64,000 bases of DNA from JARRKU01 sp963675565 (GTDB lineage Bacteria; Desulfobacterota; Desulfobacteria; Desulfobacterales; Desulfosarcinaceae), in assembly GCA_963675565.2 (NCBI GenBank), contig CAXXYD010000004.1, positions 1,984,001 to 2,048,000 on the forward strand. The letters are read 5' to 3'. The position numbers were made by a program, and so were the translations under genes. A model generated the notes under the pieces. The model ran no database searches. It had not been told where the DNA came from and saw nothing but the letters and a program-made list of their open reading frames with translations. Shown one piece after another: positions 1 through 8,455 of the stretch (position 1 is its first letter; every line of letters starts with the position of its first letter).

Positions 1-88
1 CATGGAAACGCTCAAGGAACAAGGTTTTCATGGCGTGGTCATCGAGCCCATGGGCTGGGAAGACAAGCTGCCCGAGCTCGTGGAATAG
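1..88 (+). CDS. C-terminal fragment of an unidentified protein
   Basis: The frame opening at base 2 runs to a TAG at 86-88 and gives about 28 residues ending in EDKLPELVE. The gene begins outside the window. It is co-oriented with the HdrA-type gene that starts 66 bases later, so it is probably the preceding gene of the same operon. In homologous methylene-THF reductase clusters this position can hold HdrB or HdrC or a C1-metabolism protein, but the visible tail does not show an HdrB cysteine motif and I do not recognise the family. Confidence 0.5.
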   Translation, partial: METLKEQGFHGVVIEPMGWEDKLPELVE

Positions 89-154
89 AATCGGCGGGTC
101 CGCGCTTAGCTGCGTGCGGGTTACTCTTAATTTTTAAATTCAGAGGGTTTACTC

Positions 155-3100
155 ATGGCAACAGAAGAAAAAAGCAAAGACGTGGTCGGATCGGTTATGG
201 TGGTCGGCGGCGGCATCGCCGGCATCCAGGCCTCCCTGGATCTGGCGGATTCCGGCTACCTGGTCAAAATGGTCGAGGCCAAGTCGGCCATCGGCGGCGT
301 CATGGCCCAGCTGGACAAGACATTCCCCACCAACGACTGCGCCATGTGCGTGATCTCTCCCAAGCTGGTGGAAGCCGGACGCCATTTGAATATCGATCTG
401 TATACCACCACGGAAGTGGAAAAAATCGAAGGCGAAGCCGGCAACTTCCAGGTCACCCTGCTGGAACGCCCCCGTTATGTGGAACTGGACAAGTGTACGG
501 CCTGCGGCGAGTGCGCCAAGGCGTGTCCCATCGATGTGCCCAATCAATTCGACATGGGCCTTCGCGAACGCAAGGCCGCCTTCAAGCTCTACCCCCAGGG
601 CATGCCCAGCGCATTTGCCATCGACAAGCGCGGAACGGCTCCCTGCAAAGCCACCTGTCCGGCTCACGTGAGCATCCAGGGGTATATCGCACTGATCAAC
701 GACAGGCGCTACAAGGAAGCACTGAAGCTTTTCAAGGAGGCCCATCCCTTCCCGGCGGTTTGCGGCAGGGTCTGCCACCACCCCTGTGAAGGCGAATGTA
801 CCCGCAACGATGTGGACCAACCCCTGGCCATCCGCGAACTGCATCGTTTTCTGGCGGATTATGAAAAACAGAGCGGCGAGTTTTACATCCCGGAAATCAA
901 GGCCCAAAAACGGGACGAGAAAATCGCCGTCGTCGGATCCGGGCCGGCCGGGCTCACTGCGGCCTACTACCTGCTCCTGCAAGGTTATGGGGTCACCATT
1001 TTTGAAAAACTGCCTGAACCCGGCGGTATGATGCGGGTGGGCATTCCCGAATACCGTCTTCCCCGCGACATTCTGGCCGATGAGATCGATGTCATTCGTC
1101 AAATGGGCGCCGAGATCAAATGCGGCGTCACCTTCGGCCGGGACATTACCCTGGAGGGCCTCAAGGCCGAAGGCTATGCCGCCTGCTTCATGGCCATCGG
1201 TCTGCACGGCGGCCGCACGCTGGGTGTTGAAAACGAAGATGCCGCCGGCGTGCTGCAAGGGGTGGACTTCCTGCGCGACACCGCCATGGGCAAAGATGTG
1301 GAAATCGGAGAAGATGTCATCGTGGTCGGCGGCGGCAATGTGGCCATCGACGTTGCCTTGACGGCCAAGCGCAAGGGCGCCAAAAACGTCACCCTGATCT
1401 GCCTGGAAAAACGTGAAGAGATGCCCGCCTGGGAACACGAAATTCAAGAGGCGCTTGAAAGCGAGATCAACATTGTCAATTCCTTTGGCCCCAAAACCTT
1501 TTTCATTGACAAAGGCAACAAGGTATCCGGCATCGAGTTCAAAACCTGCACGGCGGTGTTTGACGAAAACAAACGCTTCAATCCCCAGTACGATGACAAC
1601 GCCTGCCAGCCTTTTTTCGGCGATACCATCATCGTGGCCATCGGCCAGAGCACCAACCTGGAGGGCATCCGGGAGCAGGGCATTGCCATCTCACGGCCCG
1701 GCGGCCTGGAAGCCGACCCGGTCACCTTGCAGACCCCCATCGAGTGGGTATTTGCCGGCGGCGACGCCTTTTATGGCCCTAAATCGGTAGTGGATGCCGT
1801 ATCCTGCGGCAAGGAGGCGGCCGAATCCATTCACCGCTTTATCAACGGCCTGGACCTGACCGAAGGCCGCGACAAAAAATGGGATTTCGTCAAGCCCGAT
1901 ACCGCCAGCGAGCCGCAAAAGAGACGCACCACGGTACGCTGCCTCGATCCGAAAGCCCGGGAATGCAATTTTCTGGAAGTTTCCTTCGGTTATGATGAAC
2001 AAGAGGCCAAAACCGAAGCGCAGCGCTGCCTGAAATGCGGTATCTGCTCGGAGTGCTATCAGTGCGTGGACGCCTGCCTGGCCAAAGCCATCAACCATGA
2101 CATGCAACCCAAACGCACGGTTGTTGAGGTGGGATCGGTCATTCTGGCGCCGGGATTTACGCCCTATGACCCCAGCAAGCACGCTTACTATGCCTATGCC
2201 AGCCACCCCAACGTGGTAACGGCCATGGAATTCGAACGCGTGCTGTCGGCCTCGGGCCCCTATCAGGGACACCTGATGCGGCCGTCCGACCACAAGGAGC
2301 CCGAAAAAATCGCCTGGCTGCAATGTATCGGCTCCCGGGACATCAACCAGTGCGATCACGCATACTGTTCCGGCGTCTGCTGTATGTATGCCGCCAAACA
2401 GACCGTCATCGCCAAAGAACACAGCAACAAGGACTTGGATACGGCCGTCTTTTTCATGGACATGCGTACCTACGGCAAGGATTTCGAGCGCTACTACAAC
2501 CGCTGCAAGGACGAACACGGCGTACGCTTCGTGCGCTCCAGGGTTCACACCATCGACCCGGTGGAAAACGACAACCTGCGGCTGCGCTATGTGAGCGAAG
2601 ACGGTGACATTATCGAAGAGGTCTTTGATATGGTGGTGCTCTCCGTCGGACTGGCACCCAATGAACAGACCATTCGACTGGCCAAGACCATGGGGGTTGA
2701 GCTCAACAGCCACAAATTCGCCCAGACCAGCGACCTTGCCCCGGTGGCCACCAATCGCGAGGGCATTTATGTGTGCGGCGTTTTCCAGGGCCCCAAGGAC
2801 ATTCCCCAATCGGTGATGGAAGCCTCGGCGGCTTCTTCGGCCGCCGCCCGCAACCTGGCCGCTGCCCGGGGCACCCTGACCCGCACGCGCCAACTGCCCC
2901 CCGAACTGGACGTTTCCGAGCAGGAGCCCAGGGTGGGCGTGTTTGTGTGCAACTGCGGCATCAACATCGGCGGCGTGGCGGATGTGCCCGCAGTCCGGGA
3001 ATACGCCCGGACCCTGCCCCACGTGGTGCATGTGGAAGACAACCTGTTCACCTGTTCCCAGGACACCCAGGACAAAATGAAAGAGGTGATCCAGGAAAAC

Positions 3101-4612
3101 AATATCAACCGGGTGGTGGTCGCCTCATGCTCCCCGCGGACCCACGAGCCCCTGTTCCAGGAGACCATCCGGGAAGCCGGCCTGAACAAATATCTTTTTG
3201 AAATGGCCAACATCCGCGATCAGAACACCTGGGTGCACATGAACAATCCGGAAAAAGCCACCGCAAAGGCCAAGGATCTGGTGCGCATGGCCGTGGCCAA
3301 AGCAGCCTATATCGAACCGCTACATCAGGTGAGCCTGGATGTCACCCAGGCGGCCCTGGTCATCGGCGGCGGCGTAGCCGGCATGGAAGCCGCTCTGGGC
3401 ATCGCCGACCAGGGCTTCCAGGCTTTCCTGGTCGAACGCTCCGGCTTGCTGGGCGGCAATGCCCTGTGGCTGAGACACACCTGGCAGGGAGAGGCCGTCA
3501 AGCCCTATGTGGAAGCGCTGGTCGATCGCGTGAAAAACCATGCCAATATCAGAACCTTTCTGCATACCGAGGTAATCGAAACAGGCGGTATTTTAGGCAA
3601 CTTCACCACCACGCTGGCCACCGGCGGAGAAACCATGACCACCGCCACCGTAGCGCACGGCATCACCATCATCGCCACCGGTGGCAAGGAATACCAGCCC
3701 AGCGAGTATCTGTATGGAAAACATCCCAATGTGCTGAGTCACAAGGATTTGGATGTGGCCATGACCAACGGAGACCCGCGCATAGAAGCGGCCGACAGTG
3801 TGGTATTCATCCAGTGTGTTGGATCACGCAACGAAGCGTTCCCTTCCTGCAGCCGCATCTGTTGTACGCACAGTGTCAAATCGGCGATAGCGCTGAAAAA
3901 GCAGAAAGCGGAAATGAACGTCTATATCCTCTACCGGGACATTCGCACATACGGATTCCGCGAGGATCTCTATCGCAAGGCCCGCGAAATGGGTGTGATA
4001 TTCATCCGCTTCGATACACAGGCACCGCCTCAAGTGGTCAGCGGCGATGGGGACCAGCTCGGCGTGACGGTGAAGGACCACATCCTGGGCCGCCCCATCG
4101 AGATCAACCCCGAGCTGCTGGTCCTGGCTACCGCCGTGCGTCCCAACGAGAACAAGGACCTGTTCGAACTGTTCAAGGTACCCATCAACGCCGAAGGGTT
4201 TTTGGTGGAAGCGCACGCCAAACTGCGGCCGGTGGATTTCGCGTCGGAAGGTATCTTCATGGCCGGTCTGGCCCACTACCCGAAGTCCATCGATGAAACC
4301 ATCGCCCAGGCACAGGCCGCCGTATCGCGCGCAGCCACGGTGCTGAGCAAGGCCGCCATCTGGGTGGGCGGTGTGACCGCCGAGGTGAATCCGGACAAGT
4401 GTGCGGTCTGCTGTACCTGCGTGCGTACCTGCCCGTACAAGGTACCCGTCATCGGCCCCGACGGCTATGCGGTAATCGATGCCGCCGGCTGCCAGGGCTG
4501 CGGCTGCTGTGTGGCCGAATGCCCCGGCAAAGCCATCACCTTGAAGCATTTTACCGACCAACAGCTCATCGCTAAGACAGTGGCGCTGTTTACCGAGTGT
4601 GCGTCGGCTTAA
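155..4612 (+). CDS. HdrA-GltD-HdrA fusion flavoprotein, heterodisulfide reductase A family
   Basis: A 1485-residue iron-sulfur flavoprotein. Residues 1-130 are an HdrA N-terminus: FAD-binding GGGIAG near 18, NDCAMC near 60, and a CxxCxxCxxxCP cluster near 113. Residues about 155-600 are an inserted GltD/NfnB-like module with a Cys-rich N-terminal part, GSGPAG near 260 and a second Rossmann motif GGGNVAID near 390. HdrA sequence resumes near 625 with CLKCGICSECYQC and CSGVCCMYAAKQ near 735. A second HdrA copy follows from about 925 (CNCGINIGG, GGGVAGMEAA near 1068). Two ferredoxin-type clusters near 1415 and 1445 close the protein. HdrA proteins are usually about 350-700 residues, so this is a triple-module fusion. 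Start ATG follows a GAGGG box. The adjacent mvhD, metV and metF suggest it bifurcates electrons between NAD(P)H, ferredoxin and methylene-THF; that role is inferred. Confidence 0.9.
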   Translation: MATEEKSKDVVGSVMVVGGGIAGIQASLDLADSGYLVKMVEAKSAIGGVMAQLDKTFPTNDCAMCVISPKLVEAGRHLNIDLYTTTEVEKIEGEAGNFQVTLLERPRYVELDKCTACGECAKACPIDVPNQFDMGLRERKAAFKLYPQGMPSAFAIDKRGTAPCKATCPAHVSIQGYIALINDRRYKEALKLFKEAHPFPAVCGRVCHHPCEGECTRNDVDQPLAIRELHRFLADYEKQSGEFYIPEIKAQKRDEKIAVVGSGPAGLTAAYYLLLQGYGVTIFEKLPEPGGMMRVGIPEYRLPRDILADEIDVIRQMGAEIKCGVTFGRDITLEGLKAEGYAACFMAIGLHGGRTLGVENEDAAGVLQGVDFLRDTAMGKDVEIGEDVIVVGGGNVAIDVALTAKRKGAKNVTLICLEKREEMPAWEHEIQEALESEINIVNSFGPKTFFIDKGNKVSGIEFKTCTAVFDENKRFNPQYDDNACQPFFGDTIIVAIGQSTNLEGIREQGIAISRPGGLEADPVTLQTPIEWVFAGGDAFYGPKSVVDAVSCGKEAAESIHRFINGLDLTEGRDKKWDFVKPDTASEPQKRRTTVRCLDPKARECNFLEVSFGYDEQEAKTEAQRCLKCGICSECYQCVDACLAKAINHDMQPKRTVVEVGSVILAPGFTPYDPSKHAYYAYASHPNVVTAMEFERVLSASGPYQGHLMRPSDHKEPEKIAWLQCIGSRDINQCDHAYCSGVCCMYAAKQTVIAKEHSNKDLDTAVFFMDMRTYGKDFERYYNRCKDEHGVRFVRSRVHTIDPVENDNLRLRYVSEDGDIIEEVFDMVVLSVGLAPNEQTIRLAKTMGVELNSHKFAQTSDLAPVATNREGIYVCGVFQGPKDIPQSVMEASAASSAAARNLAAARGTLTRTRQLPPELDVSEQEPRVGVFVCNCGINIGGVADVPAVREYARTLPHVVHVEDNLFTCSQDTQDKMKEVIQENNINRVVVASCSPRTHEPLFQETIREAGLNKYLFEMANIRDQNTWVHMNNPEKATAKAKDLVRMAVAKAAYIEPLHQVSLDVTQAALVIGGGVAGMEAALGIADQGFQAFLVERSGLLGGNALWLRHTWQGEAVKPYVEALVDRVKNHANIRTFLHTEVIETGGILGNFTTTLATGGETMTTATVAHGITIIATGGKEYQPSEYLYGKHPNVLSHKDLDVAMTNGDPRIEAADSVVFIQCVGSRNEAFPSCSRICCTHSVKSAIALKKQKAEMNVYILYRDIRTYGFREDLYRKAREMGVIFIRFDTQAPPQVVSGDGDQLGVTVKDHILGRPIEINPELLVLATAVRPNENKDLFELFKVPINAEGFLVEAHAKLRPVDFASEGIFMAGLAHYPKSIDETIAQAQAAVSRAATVLSKAAIWVGGVTAEVNPDKCAVCCTCVRTCPYKVPVIGPDGYAVIDAAGCQGCGCCVAECPGKAITLKHFTDQQLIAKTVALFTECASA

Positions 4613-4645
4613 AACGTATTGCCATAAAGAAAGGAAGAGGATGCC

Positions 4646-5065
4646 ATGAGTGCAACTTTCGAACCCCAAATCGTCGCCTTCTGCTGCAAGTACTGCGCCT
4701 ATGCAGCCGGTGACCTGGCCGGGTCCATGCGGTTGAATTATCCGCCCAATGTCAAAGTCGTACAAGTGCCGTGCACCGGGAGGGTGGACATCCTGCACTT
4801 GTTGCGTGCCATCGAGGCGGGTGCCGACGCAGTATACGTTGCCGGCTGACTGGAGGGTGAATGCCATTTCCTGGAAGGAAATCTCAAAACCCGTCGCAAA
4901 GTCGAATACGTTAAAAAAACCCTGACCGATATCCACATGGAGCCCGAGCGCATCGAGATGTACAACCTCTCGTCGGCTCAGGGACCGCGCTTTGCCGAGA
5001 TCGCCACCGAAATGACCGACAAAGCAAAAACACTGGGACCGAGCCCCTTGAATCCATGTGTGTAA
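4646..5065 (+). CDS. mvhD: MvhD-type hydrogenase/Hdr-linking iron-sulfur subunit, selenocysteine-containing
   Basis: Reading from ATG 4646 gives 67 residues of the MvhD/FlpD family, then an in-frame TGA at 4847-4849. The frame continues perfectly as MvhD (LEGECHFLEGN and on) to TAA at 5063-5065, a total of 139 residues. In cysteine homologues the TGA position is the first Cys of a G-C-x-x-G-x-C-H motif, so UGA is read as selenocysteine at residue 68. The N-terminal FCCKYC and VPCTGR motifs are intact. A short hairpin lies 16 nt downstream of the TGA. MvhD carries a [2Fe-2S] centre that passes electrons to HdrA. SD AAGGAAGAGG precedes the start. An automated caller would truncate this gene at 4849. 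Selenoprotein MvhD is known in other deltaproteobacteria. Confidence 0.9.
4866..4882 (+). promoter_or_regulatory. candidate bacterial SECIS hairpin
   Basis: A perfect 6-bp stem, ATTTCC / GGAAAT, with loop TGGAA begins 16 nt after the in-frame TGA at 4847-4849, inside the mvhD coding sequence. Distance, short length and a loop containing G fit the bacterial SECIS element bound by SelB. The loop is not a textbook match, so this rests on position and the selenocysteine context. Confidence 0.6.
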
Positions 5066-5103
5066 CAAGAAAATTGCCTGCAACCATTTTAAAGAGGTGA
5101 ACC

Positions 5104-5772
5104 ATGATAATTGCTGACCGAAAGCCCCTGGAAGAGATCCTGGAAATGATCAAGGATTTTGAAAACGTGATGCTGGTCGGCTGCAAGGGATGCGTTACCG
5201 TCTGCAATGTAGGCGGTCTGAAGGAAGTCGAAATCCTGGCCTCCACCCTGCGCATCGCCCGCAAGAAAGAGGGCCGTCCCGTGCAGATCGAAGAGCGCAT
5301 GCTGGAGCGCCAGTGCGATCCCGAGTATGTGGAACAATTGCGTGACAGCTACGACCAGTACGATGCCGTCCTGAGCATGGCGTGCGGCGTTGGCCCCCAG
5401 TTTTTGTCGGAAGCCTATCCCAGCCAACGCTTTTTCCCCACGGTGAACACCAAGTTCATGGGCGGCGCCGTAACCCACGGGATCTGGGAAGAGCGCTGCG
5501 CCGGATGCGGCACGTGCGTCATTCACTACTACGATGGTCTTTGCCCGGTGGCACGCTGCTCCAAGAGCCTGCTGCACGGCCCTTGCGGCGGCAGCGCCGG
5601 CGGCAAATGCGAAGTATCCCAGGAAATCGTATGTATATGGGACACCATCGTAAAAAAGAAGATGGAACAGGGGCGGCTTGAGGATTTGCGCATTCAGCGC
5701 CCGAACAAGGACTGGCGAACGGCCCGTGACGGCGGACCGCGCAAGAGCATAAGGGAGGAGTTGGTGCAATGA
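5104..5772 (+). CDS. metV: MetV, zinc/iron-sulfur partner of methylene-THF reductase
   Basis: A 222-residue protein of the methylenetetrahydrofolate reductase C-terminal-domain family (MetV). The N-terminal part has CKGCVTVC near 25-32. The C-terminal half is Cys-rich: CAGCGTC near 137, then CPVARC and GPCGGSAGGKC. In acetogens MetV binds MetF and connects it to HdrA/MvhD-type electron carriers. SD AAAGAGG lies upstream of the ATG. The stop overlaps the metF start in an ATGA arrangement, indicating translational coupling. Position between mvhD and metF matches the acetogen cluster, although there hdrC and hdrB are also present. Confidence 0.88.
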   Translation: MIIADRKPLEEILEMIKDFENVMLVGCKGCVTVCNVGGLKEVEILASTLRIARKKEGRPVQIEERMLERQCDPEYVEQLRDSYDQYDAVLSMACGVGPQFLSEAYPSQRFFPTVNTKFMGGAVTHGIWEERCAGCGTCVIHYYDGLCPVARCSKSLLHGPCGGSAGGKCEVSQEIVCIWDTIVKKKMEQGRLEDLRIQRPNKDWRTARDGGPRKSIREELVQ

Positions 5773-6707
5773 GTGACAACGGCTATGTATCCGGAAGCAA
5801 TCTGGAAAAAGTGCTCAAGGCCGGCCATTTTGCCTTCACCGGCGAGTGCGGTCCCCCCAAAGGCGCCAATGTTGACCATCTGAAAGAGAAAATGGAACCG
5901 CTTCGCGGCCATGTGGACGCCATCAACGTCACCGACAACCAGACCGCCGTGGTGCGCATGTCCAGCAAGGCGGCCAGTGCCCTGATGGTTCAGGCCGGCC
6001 TGGAGCCCAATTTCCAGATGGTGTGCCGTGACCGCAACCGCATCGCCATGCAGAGCGACATTCTGGGAGCCTATGCCCTGGGCATCCGCAACATGCTCTG
6101 CCTGTCCGGCGATCACCAGAACTTCGGCAATCACCCGCAGTCGAAAAACGTCTTCGACATCGACTCCATGCAACTCATCCGACTGGTAAAGAAAATGCGC
6201 GATGAGGGCAAGTTCGACAACGATGAAGATATTGATGTGCCGCCCAAAATTTTCATCGGCGCGGCAGCCAACCCGTTTGCGGACCCGACCGAATACCGCA
6301 TTTACCGGCTGGCCAATAAAATCGACGCCGGTGCCGATTTCATCCAGACCCAATGTATCTACAATATGCCGCGCTTTCGCGAATTCATGAAAAAAGCGGT
6401 GGACATGGGACTGGCGGAAAAATGCTATATTCTGGCAGGGGTAACCCCTATGAAGAGCGCGCGCATGGCCAAATACATGGCCAAATTCGTCCCCGGCATG
6501 GATGTACCCGAAGCACTGATCAAGCGCATTGAAGATGCCGGCAAGGGAAAGATGGCCGAAGAGGGCATTAAGTTCGCCTGCGAGCAAATCGAGGAATTCA
6601 AAGAAATGGAAGGCGTGGCCGGAGTGCACCTGATGGCCATTGAATGGGAACACAAAGTGCCTGAAATCGCCCAGCGGGCCGGTGTTTTACCGCGCCCCAA
6701 GCTGTAA
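5769..6707 (+). CDS. metF: 5,10-methylenetetrahydrofolate reductase
   Basis: A 312-residue MetF-family TIM barrel. Recognisable blocks are FTGECGPPKG near 19, VTDNQTA near 57, CRDRN near 83, LCLSGDH near 113 and ADFIQTQ near 196, all typical of the FAD- and folate-binding barrel. It interconverts methylene-THF and methyl-THF in the methyl branch of the Wood-Ljungdahl pathway. It overlaps metV by 4 bp and is the last gene of the HdrA-mvhD-metV-metF set. With these partners the electron donor is probably not simply NADH; that is inference from the operon. Confidence 0.92.
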   Translation: MSDNGYVSGSNLEKVLKAGHFAFTGECGPPKGANVDHLKEKMEPLRGHVDAINVTDNQTAVVRMSSKAASALMVQAGLEPNFQMVCRDRNRIAMQSDILGAYALGIRNMLCLSGDHQNFGNHPQSKNVFDIDSMQLIRLVKKMRDEGKFDNDEDIDVPPKIFIGAAANPFADPTEYRIYRLANKIDAGADFIQTQCIYNMPRFREFMKKAVDMGLAEKCYILAGVTPMKSARMAKYMAKFVPGMDVPEALIKRIEDAGKGKMAEEGIKFACEQIEEFKEMEGVAGVHLMAIEWEHKVPEIAQRAGVLPRPKL

Positions 6708-6820
6708 CCGACACTGTTTTTTAATTCATACGACTGGCTGGTTGCGCCGGTGCCCGATGGGCAGAACCACTGTCCCGGTCGGCGCCAGGCCCTGGAACCC
6801 AAAAATAGAGGAGAACGCAT

Positions 6821-7210
6821 ATGTCTGAGAAAAAAAGAATTTTAGTGGTGGACGATGAGCCTGATTTCTGTTCCATCGTTCAGGGAAACCTGGAAAAAGA
6901 AGGCTTCATTGTTGAAGTCGCCTATGACGGCAATGAAGGCCTGGCCAAGGTCAAAGCCAACCCGCCGGATGCCATCGTACTGGATGTAATGATGCCCGAA
7001 AAGGACGGCTATGCCGTTTGCAAGGAGATCAAGGAAAATGAAAAACTGGCCGATATCCCCATTGTGATGCTCACTGCGGTTGCATCCCATGTCACATCCA
7101 CCCGATATTCCCATTACGACGGCATGAGCATGGAAGCAGATGATTATCTGCCCAAACCGGCATCGGCAGACGACATTACCAAAAGCTTGAAGGGACTCCT
7201 GGGCATGTAA
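6821..7210 (+). CDS. single-domain response regulator (receiver)
   Basis: A 129-residue CheY-like receiver with no output domain. The acidic pair DDE is near 11, the phospho-acceptor Asp lies in VLDVMMPEKDG near 55, the conserved Thr in MLTAV near 85, and Lys in LPKPAS near 108. The loop after the Thr carries an insertion (roughly residues 88-100) seen in some deltaproteobacterial receivers. SD AGAGGAG precedes ATG 6821. It follows metF by 113 bp in the same direction, with no kinase adjacent. Output is unknown. Confidence 0.88.
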   Translation: MSEKKRILVVDDEPDFCSIVQGNLEKEGFIVEVAYDGNEGLAKVKANPPDAIVLDVMMPEKDGYAVCKEIKENEKLADIPIVMLTAVASHVTSTRYSHYDGMSMEADDYLPKPASADDITKSLKGLLGM

Positions 7211-7242
7211 TTCAATTGTCCGCAAGGCGGCCACCAACCGGT

Positions 7243-7278
7243 GTAAAAGCGGATCGATCAGGCTAGCCCCGCTTTTAC
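7243..7278. repeat. inverted repeat downstream of the receiver gene
   Basis: A perfect 10-bp stem, GTAAAAGCGG and CCGCTTTTAC, separated by 16 nt, lies 33 bp after the receiver stop. There is no T-run after it, so it is a weak terminator candidate or an mRNA 3' structure. Confidence 0.4.
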
Positions 7279-7468
7279 TCTCTGGTGACCCCATGGCATT
7301 TTGCAACGAGGTTTAAGGCCGCGGGCCCGAAACAACTCAAGATTATGTCGTTGACCATCAAATACGCAATCCGTCACAAACGATTGGCGTCACGGCGACC
7401 GGATCTTCGATGAATAAAGGCAGCTCTTCCGAATCATGTCGGGGAATACCTAGACCAAACGGAATACA

Positions 7469-8323
7469 ATGGAAAACATATCGTTTGTCCACAGTGCCCG
7501 GTTCGGTTTCCAGACACCGGTCTATTGCATCATCAGCGACGAGCGGGTGCACCGGATCAAATCACCCCTGATGTACAACCGTGTCCTACAGCAAATGGGG
7601 CTATGCGGTGCCTATGTACCGTTCAAAGTTGCACCGCAGGATTTGGGGCAGGCCCTGGAAAGCCTCCGCGTACTGAATATTTCCGGCGCCAACATCACCG
7701 TGCCCTACAAAGAAAAAGCATGTCAGTTCATGGATATTCTGTCGGAAGGCGCCCAGATTATCGGCGCCATCAACACCGTGGTCTGCAAGCAGGGAAAACT
7801 TAAAGGCTACAACACCAACGCCATCGGGTTTATGGATGCCCTGTCCGCTGCCCATTTTGAGGTGGCTGGAAAACGGGCCCTGGTGTTCGGCACCGGCGGT
7901 GCCGCCAAGGCGGTGGCATTTATTTTCAACTGGCTGCAGGCGGAACAGGTGACTATTGTGGGACGGGACCAGGATCGAACCTTGGCCCTGGCCGGAAAAA
8001 TCAACGGAAAGGGTCTTTTGCTGGAACAACTGGGCAGCGCCTCCATAACGGCAGATATTTTGGTCAATGCCACATCCATCTCAAGCCCGGACGAAAGCCG
8101 GGAACTGGCCGATTTCATCTCCCGGCTCGACATTCGCCAGTGTCAGCTGTTCTATGATTTAAACTATGGTCGCAGAACCAATTTCTGGCAACAGCGGGCC
8201 CTGGCTCTGGGCGTTGATTTTAAAGACGGCATAACCGTTTTGGCGCACCAGGCCCGTCGCACTTTTTCCCTCTGGACTGGCATGGACGTTCCGCCGGAAA
8301 CCTTCCTGAAAGCACTGGTCTAG
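7469..8323 (+). CDS. divergent shikimate dehydrogenase-like protein
   Basis: A 284-residue AroE-fold protein. It shows SPLMYN near 32, NITVPYKEKA near 76, NTNAIGF near 112 and a Rossmann GTGGAAKA near 138. In true AroE the third motif is NTDG; here the catalytic Asp is Asn (NTN). The C-terminal Gln of AroE is present in the HQARRTFSLWTG region. A second, canonical aroE followed by aroK lies at 12.5 kb, so this copy is probably a paralogue with a different substrate (quinate/YdiB- or AroE-like) or reduced activity. No obvious operon partner. Confidence 0.75.
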   Translation: MENISFVHSARFGFQTPVYCIISDERVHRIKSPLMYNRVLQQMGLCGAYVPFKVAPQDLGQALESLRVLNISGANITVPYKEKACQFMDILSEGAQIIGAINTVVCKQGKLKGYNTNAIGFMDALSAAHFEVAGKRALVFGTGGAAKAVAFIFNWLQAEQVTIVGRDQDRTLALAGKINGKGLLLEQLGSASITADILVNATSISSPDESRELADFISRLDIRQCQLFYDLNYGRRTNFWQQRALALGVDFKDGITVLAHQARRTFSLWTGMDVPPETFLKALV

Positions 8324-8455
8324 TCTTCCACAAATTTCACTGTCACCGTATCGACCGCTCCGCCAGGGAACGCACCGCAGCTTTCGGTTTCGTTCTTGAC
8401 GAATTTTTTGGGGTTGCCATGGTAACATGGCTTTTAGTACGCTGGATTCCCAGCC

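Noticed and set aside
149..1447. Long open frames antisense to the HdrA fusion and to other GC-rich genes
   Set aside because: They have no family motifs, are rich in H, A and G as expected from reverse reading, and the sense frames carry clear domains.
4646..4849. A 67-residue stand-alone protein ending at TGA 4849
   Set aside because: MvhD homology continues in the same frame after the TGA, which sits at a conserved Cys position, so the short version is a mis-termination.
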